A DNA stretch of 64,000 bases from Tropicibacter sp. R16_0 (GCF_017743935.1 NZ_JAGHRE010000008.1:1-64000), one strand, 5' to 3'. Positions 8,029-16,131 are shown, numbered from the stretch's first letter. Notes: generated from the letters alone by a model not told the origin. A program made the numbers and translations.

Positions 8029-8784
8029 TTACATCTCTTTCTTGGCACGCAAGGTTTTAACGACAATCGGCAGGGCCGCCAGCACGCACAGGCCCACAAT
8101 CGGCCCGATCACAAAAGGCTCCCACAGCAGCGACAGATCCGGCGTCTCGCCCCGATCAAACACGCCGCCCAGGCCAACCCCGATCCAGGTGAATACGATG
8201 GCGCCCGGAATGATGCCCAGCGCCGTGGTAAACAGATAGTTGGAAAACTTCACCCCCACCAGCGCAGGTACCAGATTGGCCACAAAGAACGGCACCGCAG
8301 GCACCAGCCGTAGCAGGAACAGGACCGAGATCTCATTCTCGCGCAGCCCGTCCTTCAGCTTGCGGATCGTCCCTTCAGAGGTTTCCAGCTTGGCCGTCAG
8401 CGTATTGCCCAGCCCCAAACGCGCCGCCCAAAAGATGGCCGAGGCGCCGATGGTGGCCGACACCACATTCAACCCCGTGCCCACGGCCAGCCCAAACAGG
8501 AAACCGCCCGTCATCGACGCCACTGCCGCACCGGGCAGGGAAAAGGCCACGATCACCACGTAGGCCGCCACAAAAATCGCCGCCAAGGTCCCATAGTGGG
8601 CATCCCGATACGCCAACAGCGCCTCGCGATTGTCGCGCAGTGTCTCAAAGCTCAGGTAATCGCGCAGCGTAAAGAACCCAATGACCGCCACGGCAAGAAT
8701 CACCAGCAGCGGGATATGGCGGCTTAATCCAGCCTTTGCGGCAGGGGCGGTGTCAGTCATCTTGTGATCCGATGGTTGGGGCAT
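8029..8784 (-). CDS. TVP38/TMEM64 (VTT-domain) family membrane protein
   Basis: A 251-residue inner-membrane protein. After an N-terminal anchor (about residues 25-42) come the VTT/SNARE-associated features: FSLPGAAVASMTGGFLFG, then the conserved LLRLVPAVPFFVANLVPAL and ALGIIPGAIVFTWIGVG. Related DedA/VTT proteins act in lipid transport or scrambling. An alternative ATG lies at 8760; neither start has a strong ribosome binding site. It is the first gene of a three-gene minus-strand run with the FAD oxidoreductase and the histidine kinase, and is divergent from rpmH. Confidence 0.85.
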   Translation of the reverse strand: MPQPSDHKMTDTAPAAKAGLSRHIPLLVILAVAVIGFFTLRDYLSFETLRDNREALLAYRDAHYGTLAAIFVAAYVVIVAFSLPGAAVASMTGGFLFGLAVGTGLNVVSATIGASAIFWAARLGLGNTLTAKLETSEGTIRKLKDGLRENEISVLFLLRLVPAVPFFVANLVPALVGVKFSNYLFTTALGIIPGAIVFTWIGVGLGGVFDRGETPDLSLLWEPFVIGPIVGLCVLAALPIVVKTLRAKKEM

Positions 8785-8971
8785 GTGTCTGTTCGCTTAC
8801 GTGCCCTAAACATGCGGTTTATGTGCCCTCAGCAACAGTCACCTCACGCGCCGTTGATCATGACGCCCCGTTTCGTGAGAGAATGTCGCCAAAACCTGCA
8901 AAACTGAAATCATTGCACTGGTACTCGGCCAAAATTTGTTGCAAAAGGCGCGGAAATCCCCGGACAGGGGT

Positions 8972-9000
8972 TTGACTTGCCCGCCTTTCACCCGTAAAGG
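8972..9000 (+). promoter_or_regulatory. Promoter of rpmH-rnpA
   Basis: TTGACT (8972-8977), 17 nt spacer, TAAAGG (8995-9000). The 288-bp gap between the divergent VTT gene and rpmH shows no other clear feature. Confidence 0.6.
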
Positions 9001-9072
9001 ACGGGCTTCGAATACACCGGGCGGGCGAATCTGCACCGCACCCGACCGATACAATAGATTGGAGACGGAGCG

Positions 9073-9207
9073 ATGAAACGCACCTATCAGCCTTCGAACC
9101 TGGTTCGCAAACGCCGCCACGGTTTCCGCGCGCGCATGGCCACCAAAGCCGGCCGCAAGATCCTGAACGCACGCCGCGCACGCGGTCGCAAGTCGCTGAG
9201 CGCATAA
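9073..9207 (+). CDS. rpmH: 50S ribosomal protein L34
   Basis: A 44-residue, very basic protein reading [20 protein letters not shown] onward with the usual [20 protein letters not shown] end; the full length matches L34. GGAG lies just upstream of the ATG. It is the first gene of the rpmH-rnpA pair. In this lineage dnaA is not next to it, and no origin-like DnaA-box cluster is seen here. Confidence 0.98.
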
Positions 9208-9232
9208 GCTCACCGACACTGTTCAGCAGAAC

Positions 9233-9655
9233 ATGACACCGCCGGAGGCCCCCATGACTGGCTCGTCGAGCCAAGGGAACAGGCCCCCGGCGGTTTCCGT
9301 TTGTCCAGCCACCAGTGGACAAATGCAGGTCCTGGCCAAACGCGCCGACTTTCTCAAAGCTGCCCGCGCCCGCAAACAGGGCACATCCTCCATGCTGCTC
9401 CAGGCCCGCAAGCGACCTGAAGGCGAAGCAGAGGGCATCCGCATCGGCTTTACCTGTTCAAAAAAGGTCGGCAACGCGGTCGCCCGTAACCGCGCCAAGC
9501 GCCGCCTGCGCGAAGCCGCCCGTGCCGTGCTTCTGACCCAGGGCAAACCCGGATGGGACTATGTGCTGATCGGCAAAAAGGCCGACACGATCGCCCGTCC
9601 CTTCCCACTCTTGATCAGCGATCTGGAATACGCCCTGCGCAAGCTCCACAGGTAA
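9233..9655 (+). CDS. rnpA: Ribonuclease P protein component
   Basis: A 140-residue basic protein (133 if the ATG at 9254 is used). It has the RnpA core: KRADFLKAARARKQGT, GFTCSKKVGNAVARNRAKRR followed by LREAAR, and WDYVLIGKKADT. It helps RNase P RNA mature tRNA 5-prime ends. It follows rpmH by 25 nt and ends only 3 nt from the convergent MATE gene. In related genomes yidD commonly follows directly; here yidD is 6.5 kb away. Confidence 0.95.
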   Translation: MTPPEAPMTGSSSQGNRPPAVSVCPATSGQMQVLAKRADFLKAARARKQGTSSMLLQARKRPEGEAEGIRIGFTCSKKVGNAVARNRAKRRLREAARAVLLTQGKPGWDYVLIGKKADTIARPFPLLISDLEYALRKLHR

Positions 9656-9658
9656 AAG

Positions 9659-11062
9659 CTACCACCCCCGTCGCCCAAACAGCGAATGCAACCGCCTTTG
9701 CTCGGAAAACGGTTCGGCGTCCACAGGGCGGGACAAGTCTGACACCACGCGCCCGACAAGCAGCCACGCGATACCGGCAAACAAAACGCCACCAAACGCC
9801 TGGCCCAACAGCACCCCTGACGCGCCGCCCAGATGCGAACCGATCATCACGAACACCCAAGTGCCAAGGGTGTGACGCCCCCAGTTGATCCACGTCGAAT
9901 AGACCGGATGGCCAAGGTTGTTGAAACTTGCATTGGTCACGAAAATGACCCCGTTGAAAAACGACGCCAAGGCCAGCGGACCGCAGAACAGATAGATCAG
10001 CTCCCGCGTCTCGCCCTGCGCATCGAACACATCCGCGATCGGTTCGCGCAACAGGAACAGAACGGCCGCCATCAAAAGCACATATATACCTGTAAACTGC
10101 ACCCCCGCCCGGAACGCGGCCCGCACGCGGTCGAAGTGTCCGGCGCCAAAATTCTGACCTATGATCGGACCAATCGCGCCCGACAACGCAAAGATCACTG
10201 AAAACGCAACCGGCAACAGCCGACCTATGACGGCCATCCCCGCCACCGCATCCGTGCCATACTGCGCAATCTCACGCACCACGATGGCGTTGCCCAGCGG
10301 CGTCGCCACATTGGTCAGGATCGCAGGCACCGCAATACCTCGCACCGCCCCGAAATCCCGTACCACCTGTCCGGGCGAGGGGCGCGCAAACCCCCGGTGC
10401 ACCCGCAAGGCAGGCAGAAATGTCGCCACCAGCATCGTGATGCGCGCCAGGACCGAGGCCACCGCCGCTCCGTCCAGCCCCAGACCCACCGCAAAGATCA
10501 ACACTGGGTCCAGCACCGCATTCACCAACCCGCCATAGATCGTCGCCATCATCGACCGCCGCGCATCCCCGTGCGCCCGCAACACCGCCATGCTGGTCAT
10601 CGCAGCGGCCATCACCCACATCGTCGGCAGGATGATCGAGACATACCGCGCCGCCAGGCGCAAAACCTCGCCCTCGGCCCCCAGCAGAGACAGCATGAAT
10701 TTCACGTTCGCCAGCACCAAAGCCGACACCACCAACCCGCAGATCACCCCCCAGACCGCCACGCTTGAGGCATAGTTGCGCGCCTGATCAGCCCGCCCCG
10801 CCCCCAGCTCGCGCGCCACCAAGGCGCCAGCCGCAATCGACAGCCCGATGTTGAACGCATTGGTGAAAAACAACAGCGTCCCGGCATAGCCCACAGCCGC
10901 GGCCAAAGCGTCATTGCCCAGCATCGAGATAAAGATCATGTCGACGAAATCGACCGCAAAGATCGCCATCAGGCCAACGCTCGTGGTGAGCGACATGCGC
11001 ACCACATGCCGCATCAACCCGCCCGTCAGGAACACCGCCTGCTTGTCCGTCTGCTCTGCCAT
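9659..11062 (-). CDS. MATE family efflux transporter
   Basis: A 467-residue inner-membrane protein with twelve predicted helices in two similar halves. Family features include the first helix region SLTTSVGLMAIFAVDFVDMIFISMLG, which is typical of MATE pumps, and the internal-repeat counterpart around ATPLGNAIVVREIAQYGTDA. MATE pumps export drugs or metabolites using H+ or Na+ gradients; the substrate cannot be told. Its stop is 3 nt from that of rnpA on the other strand. It is the first gene of the accessory block that separates rnpA from yidD. Confidence 0.92.
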   Translation of the reverse strand: MAEQTDKQAVFLTGGLMRHVVRMSLTTSVGLMAIFAVDFVDMIFISMLGNDALAAAVGYAGTLLFFTNAFNIGLSIAAGALVARELGAGRADQARNYASSVAVWGVICGLVVSALVLANVKFMLSLLGAEGEVLRLAARYVSIILPTMWVMAAAMTSMAVLRAHGDARRSMMATIYGGLVNAVLDPVLIFAVGLGLDGAAVASVLARITMLVATFLPALRVHRGFARPSPGQVVRDFGAVRGIAVPAILTNVATPLGNAIVVREIAQYGTDAVAGMAVIGRLLPVAFSVIFALSGAIGPIIGQNFGAGHFDRVRAAFRAGVQFTGIYVLLMAAVLFLLREPIADVFDAQGETRELIYLFCGPLALASFFNGVIFVTNASFNNLGHPVYSTWINWGRHTLGTWVFVMIGSHLGGASGVLLGQAFGGVLFAGIAWLLVGRVVSDLSRPVDAEPFSEQRRLHSLFGRRGW

Positions 11063-11750
11063 GATCCCGAGATACCCAAGCCCTTGTTATCTGGCACTAT
11101 GCCCAGAACAATGGCTGCGACCAAGTCGGCCTTGACGCCCTTCGACCCCAATGTCCCCTTTGCGGACAAAACTGCCGTTCGACTTTTGAGTGGCAATGAC
11201 CGCTCCCAGCCCAAGACGACCGAATGCTGCGCTGCACGCGAACGTCCGCTATGCGGAGTGCAGCCAAGAACGTGACAAAATCAAGGGTGTTTTGCCAAGG
11301 GCTTGTGTCGCAGGTTTTCCATGAATTCCGATATGTAGCTCGCCGTAGTTCAAGAACGACCGTTTCAGGCACATGGATTAACATCGAGAGACTTTATCCG
11401 GCAGCGGCTTTTTTGCGCCTGCAGCTTCACGCGCTTTACTACTACCTCGCCCGGATCCCGAGCTATAAGATCACCAAGGTGGACGATCTGCTGCCCTGAC
11501 GTTGGAACTCCAGGCGGCCAGGCTGGACGGCTACCGTCGTCTTGCACACCGAGAACATTGTCGGAAATTCAGTCTAATTGTCGGCAAGTTGGGCCCCGAA
11601 GCCAGACGCTGTCGGCAAGAAAGGTTGGCTGTCGGCGTGTCTCGCGAGAAAAAAGAGGCGTACAGGGACGACGCCCTGGACGCCAAGGCGAAGGTGGGTT
11701 CGCCAGCCGCACGGTGTAGGGCCGCTTCACCGGAGACGAGGAGTAGGGAT
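11063..11750. other. Gene-poor stretch upstream of the MATE gene
   Basis: No gene can be supported in these 690 bases. A 91-codon open frame at 11224-11499 (+) has no recognisable family and no convincing ribosome binding site. The promoter of the minus-strand MATE gene must lie at the left end but is not clear. Confidence 0.5.
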
Positions 11751-11855
11751 ATGTCGACGCATCGAACGAACCCCGACACTGGCGTCCATGAGAAGCAGGA
11801 TGGCATCATCGACGCCATCTTCGACATCTGGACCCCGGTAGAATACGATGACTGA
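11751..11855 (+). CDS. Putative micro-protein, 34 residues
   Basis: This tiny ORF has a textbook ribosome binding site: GAGGAG at 11738-11743, 7 nt before the ATG. The peptide starts MSTHRTNPDTGVHEKQDG and ends with an acidic, hydrophobic tail (IIDAIFDIWTPVEYDD). There is no signal peptide or membrane helix. It lies 200 bp upstream of the unknown/LRR gene pair. The family is not recognised; coding is inferred only from the start signal. Confidence 0.4.
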   Translation: MSTHRTNPDTGVHEKQDGIIDAIFDIWTPVEYDD

Positions 11856-11956
11856 CCCTGAGCGACATGGTCGGGATTGGCGCTCCAAGGCCTTCCTGCA
11901 CGACCGGTAGGACGGATGACCGCCAAACGCCGACCAAGACGGGCGAGTGTCATCGA

Positions 11957-11982
11957 GCGGCGCCCCATGTCCGGGGCGCCGC
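11957..11982. other. Perfect 10-bp stem hairpin upstream of the LRR operon
   Basis: GCGGCGCCCC (11957-11966) and GGGGCGCCGC (11973-11982) pair perfectly around a 6-nt loop. There is no T-run, so it is not a standard intrinsic terminator. It lies 12 bp upstream of the candidate -35 of the next operon and could be a protein-binding palindrome, an RNA structure ending the micro-ORF transcript, or both. Confidence 0.5.
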
Positions 11983-11993
11983 ATTCTCAGGGG

Positions 11994-12022
11994 TCTACAG
12001 ACAAAAGACGTTTAGTTATGAT
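11994..12022 (+). promoter_or_regulatory. Candidate promoter of the unknown/LRR operon
   Basis: TCTACA (11994-11999, four of six matches to TTGACA), 17-nt spacer, TATGAT (12017-12022, five of six matches to TATAAT). It is 36 nt before the chosen ATG. It supports independent transcription of the two genes that follow. Confidence 0.5.
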
Positions 12023-12057
12023 ATGAAATCAACTCAACCTTGAGGGTGTCTGTTACC

Positions 12058-13143
12058 ATGAAAGACGAAAGGAAAGAGACACGACCGACCAACCGGTGGC
12101 GTGGTGCGCTTGGTACGCATGGCGCGAAGCAAGAGCCTTTTGTTCCGGAACTTCTTACTGTTGACACTTGTAAACTCCGCGCAGTGCTGGACGATCAAGC
12201 GGCGGCGGGCAAGAGAGACAACGGGATAGCAACCGAAATATCCACAAAAATTCTAGAGCTGATTCGAAACTACGATCTCGCTCACTACAAGGCGAAATAC
12301 GCCAGAGTGCCTAAGAATGCCGTACACCGCTCGACGGTCCTTGGCTGGCGTGGACTGACCGCAACACAGAAGCCGATGGACTATCGCATCGTCGCGGCAA
12401 TTTATTTGCTCTACCACGTTGATATTTCGGCAGGACGCGTGTTCAGCCCGATTTTGCAGGGGCGGCTAGCCGAATATCGTGTCGAGTTCAAGAAAGAACT
12501 GCGGTCGAATGACCCGTCCGGTGTGCAGGTATACGACCTTTCCCCTGATCCGGTTTCCGTCCTCAAGCCGACCGTCACGATTGAGTATACGGATAGAAAG
12601 ACAGGCGAGGCACTGAAGCCGACCTTTCAAATGGCGACATTCAATGTGAGATTGTCGGTGCGGGTCGCTAAGGGAATGCCCTCAGACCGCAATCGGATCA
12701 CCGACGGATGGTTCATCCCCAGGCAAGAGCATCTTGAATTCAAGAACGTGCTCGTGGCCGTTGCCGTCCCAGTACGCGACGGTGACCTGTTCTCGTTGGA
12801 CGTGGCGCCAAAAGATGGAGCAACCGAAATACACCACAGCTTCGGGGGGCTTCTGATCCAACCGATCCAGCCTTGGTTCACGGTCAACGCCGCCGAAGAT
12901 ACTGAGATTGAGTGGACCCTGCTTGCACCTCAATCCTCTGTCCGGATTACCCAGACGGAACCGATCGAGAACGATGTAGAGCGCCTCAAGGCAAATGTTC
13001 GGGGCGCCCTGCTCCGCGAGTTCTTGATCGAGCAGAGTGCATTTCCGGAGCATACTCCGTTGGCCAGATCAAGCACTGAGTTGAAAGGGCCGAGTCAGTA
13101 CATTGCTTCCGAGCCGACCCTGGAACTGAGGCCGAGTAAATGA
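12058..13143 (+). CDS. Conserved-looking protein of unknown function, partner of the LRR protein
   Basis: A 361-residue soluble protein that I do not recognise. Starting at the ATG with GAGGG 11 nt upstream (an in-frame TTG lies 18 nt earlier), it has a charged N-terminal part, a helical segment at about 40-140 (DNGIATEISTKILELIRNYD, HRSTVLGWRGLTATQKPMDY) that could hold a DNA- or protein-binding helix bundle, and a mostly beta-strand C-terminal half (about 160-330). There is no signal peptide or membrane helix. The LRR gene starts 15 nt after its stop, so the two are almost certainly co-transcribed. Codon use seems less biased than in the ribosomal genes nearby. Confidence 0.7.
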   Translation: MKDERKETRPTNRWRGALGTHGAKQEPFVPELLTVDTCKLRAVLDDQAAAGKRDNGIATEISTKILELIRNYDLAHYKAKYARVPKNAVHRSTVLGWRGLTATQKPMDYRIVAAIYLLYHVDISAGRVFSPILQGRLAEYRVEFKKELRSNDPSGVQVYDLSPDPVSVLKPTVTIEYTDRKTGEALKPTFQMATFNVRLSVRVAKGMPSDRNRITDGWFIPRQEHLEFKNVLVAVAVPVRDGDLFSLDVAPKDGATEIHHSFGGLLIQPIQPWFTVNAAEDTEIEWTLLAPQSSVRITQTEPIENDVERLKANVRGALLREFLIEQSAFPEHTPLARSSTELKGPSQYIASEPTLELRPSK

Positions 13144-13158
13144 CCCGGATCTTTGGGT

Positions 13159-15087
13159 ATGTCTAAAGCAATTCAGGCACCACCGGAACTGGAGCGGCGG
13201 TTTCAGGCTCTCGACAAGGCAATAGGCTCACCGGACCTACCGCAGGCATTGCGCGCCTTGGATGTCGATCTGGCCAGAACCTTCGAGTGGGCGGAGCTCA
13301 CGGACATCGATATCACGGGTTGGACGGTTGACGGCCTTTCCTTTCGCGGTGCCACCCTGCTGCGCGTGAAGATGACGTCAAACCAGGCTGCCCTATTACG
13401 GGCGTCTGGGGCGGAGGTTCTACATCCCATCATCAACGATGCGACCCTTAAGCCGGAAGCGGCAGAAATCGACGATGATGAACAGCCGCTGAGTGATCCC
13501 CAGGCAGAAGCACAGCGCCGAATTGCCCGAGCTGTGCGCCTGCGACTAACCAAACTGGACCTGTCAAAGTTGGAGATTGATGCGATCCCGGGTTCAATCC
13601 TTGAAGCATCGACCCTAAAAGAAATCAAACTTTCCCGCACGCCAGTGACCGACCTGTCGCCGCTGTCCGGGATGGCGGGGCTGACCACGCTGGACCTGAG
13701 CGACACGCACGTGAGCGACCTGTCGCCACTGTCCGGGATGGCGGGGCTGATAGCGCTTAAGCTAGACTTCACGTACGTTTCGGACCTATCGCCGTTGGCA
13801 GGGCTGATCGGGCTGGCCACACTGAGCTTGCATGGCATAGACGTAACCGACCTGGGGCCGCTGTCCGGGCTAAGGGGGGTGAGCAATCTTGTCCTTACCG
13901 GTACACCCGTATCCAACCTGACTCCGCTGGCCGAGCTGAAGAGCTTGACTACACTGAAACTAGAGGGCACCCCAGTGTCCGACCTGTCGCCACTGTCGGA
14001 GCTAAAGGGGCTGACTGTACTGCACCTTGAGCAAACCCGTGTGTCCGACCTGTCGCCTCTAGCTGGCTTGACAAGGCTTACTACTCTCTCCACCGATATG
14101 ACACCCGTGAGGGATTTCTCACCCCTGTTCAACCTACCTAAGCTAACCCACCTGGACTTGTTTGGGCAGGTCTCGACCGACCTGCCGCCACTATCCGGGA
14201 TGACAGGGTTGACCACGCTGCGCATGAGCGGCAAAGACGTGACCGACCTGTCTCCGCTGGCCGGGATGGCGGGGCTGACCACGCTGGACCTGAGCGGCTC
14301 GCACGTGAGTGACCTGTCGCCACTGTCCGGTATGACGAAGCTGACAGCGCTGGACCTGAGCCTTTCGGACGTGACCGACCTGTCGCCGCTGTCAGGGAAG
14401 GCGGGGCTGACCACGCTGGACCTGAGCCGCACGCACGTGAGTGACCTGTCGCCCCTGTCTGGTATGACGAAGCTGACAGCGCTGGACCTGAGCTTTTCGG
14501 ACGTGACCGACCTGTCGCCGCTGTCCGGGATCGCGGGGCTTACCACGCTGGACCTGAGCGGCTCGCACGTGACCGACCTGTCGCCACTGTCCGGGATGAC
14601 GAAGTTGACGGCGTTGGACCTGAGCGAAACGCCCGTGACCGACCTGTCGCCGCTGTCAGGGATGGCGGAGCTGACCACGCTGGACCTGAGCAAAACGCCC
14701 GTGACCGACCTGTCGCCGCTGTCAGGGATGGCGGAGCTGACCACGCTGGACCTGAGCAAAACGCCCATGACCGACCTGTCGCCGCTTTCAGGGATGGCGG
14801 GGCTTACCACGCTGGACCTGAGCGAAACGCCCGTGACCGACCTGTCGCCGCTGTCAGGTATGGCGGGGCTGACCACGCTGGACCTGAGCAAAACGCCCGT
14901 GACCGACCTGTCGCCACTGTCCGGGATGGCGCGGCTGGAGAAATTGTCCATCGCTGAACTGCCGGTTCGAGACCTGAGGGCCTTGATGGATATGCCGAGA
15001 TCCGCGCTAGTGGAGGTGGGACGGCTTGACGACTTCGACACCTCCGCGTTGGCAGCGCGCGGCATCAGAATCGTTCGCGATGCCTGA
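13159..15087 (+). CDS. Leucine-rich repeat protein, 20 x 22 residues
   Basis: A 642-residue cytoplasmic-looking protein (no signal peptide, anchor or sorting motif). Residues 1-90 form an N-terminal domain with a pentapeptide-like strip (GWTVDGLSFRGATLLRVKM); 95-165 is an acidic then helical linker with a degenerate repeat; 166-605 is 20 tandem LRR units of exactly 22 residues, consensus LSPLSGMAGLTTLDLSxTPV followed by TD or SD; a 37-residue cap follows. The pattern matches internalin-type bacterial LRRs, which form a curved solenoid for protein binding. Start ATG at 13159; a TTG lies 6 nt upstream. It is operonic with the unknown gene 15 nt upstream. The target is unknown. Confidence 0.9.
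   Translation: MSKAIQAPPELERRFQALDKAIGSPDLPQALRALDVDLARTFEWAELTDIDITGWTVDGLSFRGATLLRVKMTSNQAALLRASGAEVLHPIINDATLKPEAAEIDDDEQPLSDPQAEAQRRIARAVRLRLTKLDLSKLEIDAIPGSILEASTLKEIKLSRTPVTDLSPLSGMAGLTTLDLSDTHVSDLSPLSGMAGLIALKLDFTYVSDLSPLAGLIGLATLSLHGIDVTDLGPLSGLRGVSNLVLTGTPVSNLTPLAELKSLTTLKLEGTPVSDLSPLSELKGLTVLHLEQTRVSDLSPLAGLTRLTTLSTDMTPVRDFSPLFNLPKLTHLDLFGQVSTDLPPLSGMTGLTTLRMSGKDVTDLSPLAGMAGLTTLDLSGSHVSDLSPLSGMTKLTALDLSLSDVTDLSPLSGKAGLTTLDLSRTHVSDLSPLSGMTKLTALDLSFSDVTDLSPLSGIAGLTTLDLSGSHVTDLSPLSGMTKLTALDLSETPVTDLSPLSGMAELTTLDLSKTPVTDLSPLSGMAELTTLDLSKTPMTDLSPLSGMAGLTTLDLSETPVTDLSPLSGMAGLTTLDLSKTPVTDLSPLSGMARLEKLSIAELPVRDLRALMDMPRSALVEVGRLDDFDTSALAARGIRIVRDA
13654..14973 (+). repeat. Tandem array of twenty 66-bp LRR-coding units
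   Basis: Twenty consecutive 66-bp units run with no insertion or deletion. Early units (1-9) are diverged; units from about 10 on alternate between two subtypes (SGMTKLTALDLS and SGMAGLTTLDLS), and units 16-20 are nearly identical at DNA level. This suggests recent growth or homogenisation of the 3-prime part by recombination. Confidence 0.95.
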
Positions 15088-15273
15088 TCGCCAATCCGGT
15101 TTGGCTCGGACAAATCGTGGAAATGAACTGTCGGTTTGTGCCGCGGTTTGTCGGGACACCGTAGGTCTGGATGTAGTTTTGTCGCCCTTGGCCGATGGGT
15201 TGTCATCACCACGAAACTTATCCTGAGCTTGTTCGAGGCGCTTCTCGGACGGTGCAAGCGAAAGGATAGAATC

Positions 15274-15450
15274 ATGCCCAACGTGCCCCAAACCACCTAC
15301 GAAATGCCCCATGCCGTATTTGTCGCCCCGCGCCATCGCAGGGATTCGGAGCCAGACTACGGCTTTCCCGGCTGGTCCTTCCCTGAAGTCCCCTCGGACA
15401 TGCCGGACTACGATCAGACGCAGGAATCGCCTTGGTTCCCTGAGATTTGA
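15274..15450 (+). CDS. Putative small protein, 58 residues
   Basis: The ORF starts at an ATG with AAAGGA 7 nt upstream. The peptide is rich in Pro, Tyr, Trp and acidic residues: MPNVPQTTYEMPHAVFVAP, then DYGFPGWSFPEVPSDMPDY and a QESPWFPEI end. It has no signal peptide or membrane helix, and I do not recognise the family. It lies 186 bp after the LRR gene, possibly on the same transcript. Confidence 0.5.
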   Translation: MPNVPQTTYEMPHAVFVAPRHRRDSEPDYGFPGWSFPEVPSDMPDYDQTQESPWFPEI

Positions 15451-15511
15451 ACATCCCGGAAAACCGGGTGCGCAAGTCCGGAACGGTCGAAAAAGAAAGG
15501 ACGTGAAGACC

Positions 15512-15631
15512 ATGGAAATCGAGAACACAAGGGAAATCGAGCGCTGCAGGTTCTGTGGTCGCCCAGTTCTTCCAACAGGGATCTACGGTCAGCCGCTGAA
15601 GGGTTTCTGCGAGTGCATCTTCTGGCGGTAG
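15512..15631 (+). CDS. Putative 39-residue cysteine-rich (zinc-ribbon-like) protein
   Basis: The tiny ORF starts with an ATG, with AAAGGA about 10 nt upstream. It has a CRFCG motif and, 22 residues after its second cysteine, a CEC pair (C12, C15, C33, C35), enough to bind one zinc ion. It follows the 58-residue ORF by 61 nt. The family is unknown; coding is suggested by the ribosome binding site and cysteine spacing. Confidence 0.45.
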   Translation: MEIENTREIERCRFCGRPVLPTGIYGQPLKGFCECIFWR

Positions 15632-16131
15632 CTGAGGATAGGGATCAAATAGTGGCCGCCAGACGCGCACTCGTCAACTCTGGACGGTCACCCATCTCAC
15701 TTTCACGCCTGCGCTTGGTCGCGCAGGACGGCATAGGCGATATGAAGGGTCTTTTGCCTCTGCGGCCAAGAACCAAGCTTTTTGCCCGGTGTAAGGATGC
15801 TACTGATGGGTTCTGGCCAAGGGGTTTTGTCTGGGGCAGAATAGACCATTTTTGGTGGTGACATTACCCAAAAGCTGATCTTGGCGCACCCGCAGCAAAC
15901 AGCAATTTCGTCCGTTTCCTGCGCTTTCGAGACATTCATGCACAGCGCAGCATCGGTGACTATGGGCTCTATGCGGCCTTTCGCGGCTGCGCACAAAAGT
16001 AGGGCAAGGTCCGATCACTGGATATTTCAAAATGAACCTTCCTAGACAGTTGGTCCAACAACGAAGGGCGACCCACGACCAATCAGCGCGCCCACCTTCC
16101 CCCGCCCCCCATTTCCCCCTATGGTCCGCGC
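15632..16131. other. Intergenic stretch before yidD, no supported gene
   Basis: 500 bases without a convincing gene. A minus-strand frame of 78 codons (15703-15939) contains three cysteines in AVCCGCAK but has no ribosome binding site. It probably marks the right edge of the accessory block. Confidence 0.5.

Noticed and set aside
8785-9072. Possible replication origin next to rpmH
   Set aside because: No DnaA-box cluster or AT-rich unwinding element is visible and dnaA is absent.
11224-11499. A 91-codon plus-strand frame upstream of the MATE gene
   Set aside because: No convincing start signal and no known similarity.
11918-12025. A 35-codon frame starting with an ATG after AGGACGG
   Set aside because: It runs through the perfect hairpin and the candidate promoter, so a coding role is doubtful.
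13654-14973. Regular repeats resembling a CRISPR array
   Set aside because: The repeats are translated in one frame with LRR consensus, have no unique spacers, and no cas genes are near.
13203-15296. A 697-codon open frame opposite the LRR gene
   Set aside because: The 66-bp period is a multiple of three, so a stop-free antisense frame is carried through all repeats. The product has no family features.
15703-15939. A 78-codon minus-strand frame with AVCCGCAK
   Set aside because: No ribosome binding site and no recognisable family; could be chance.
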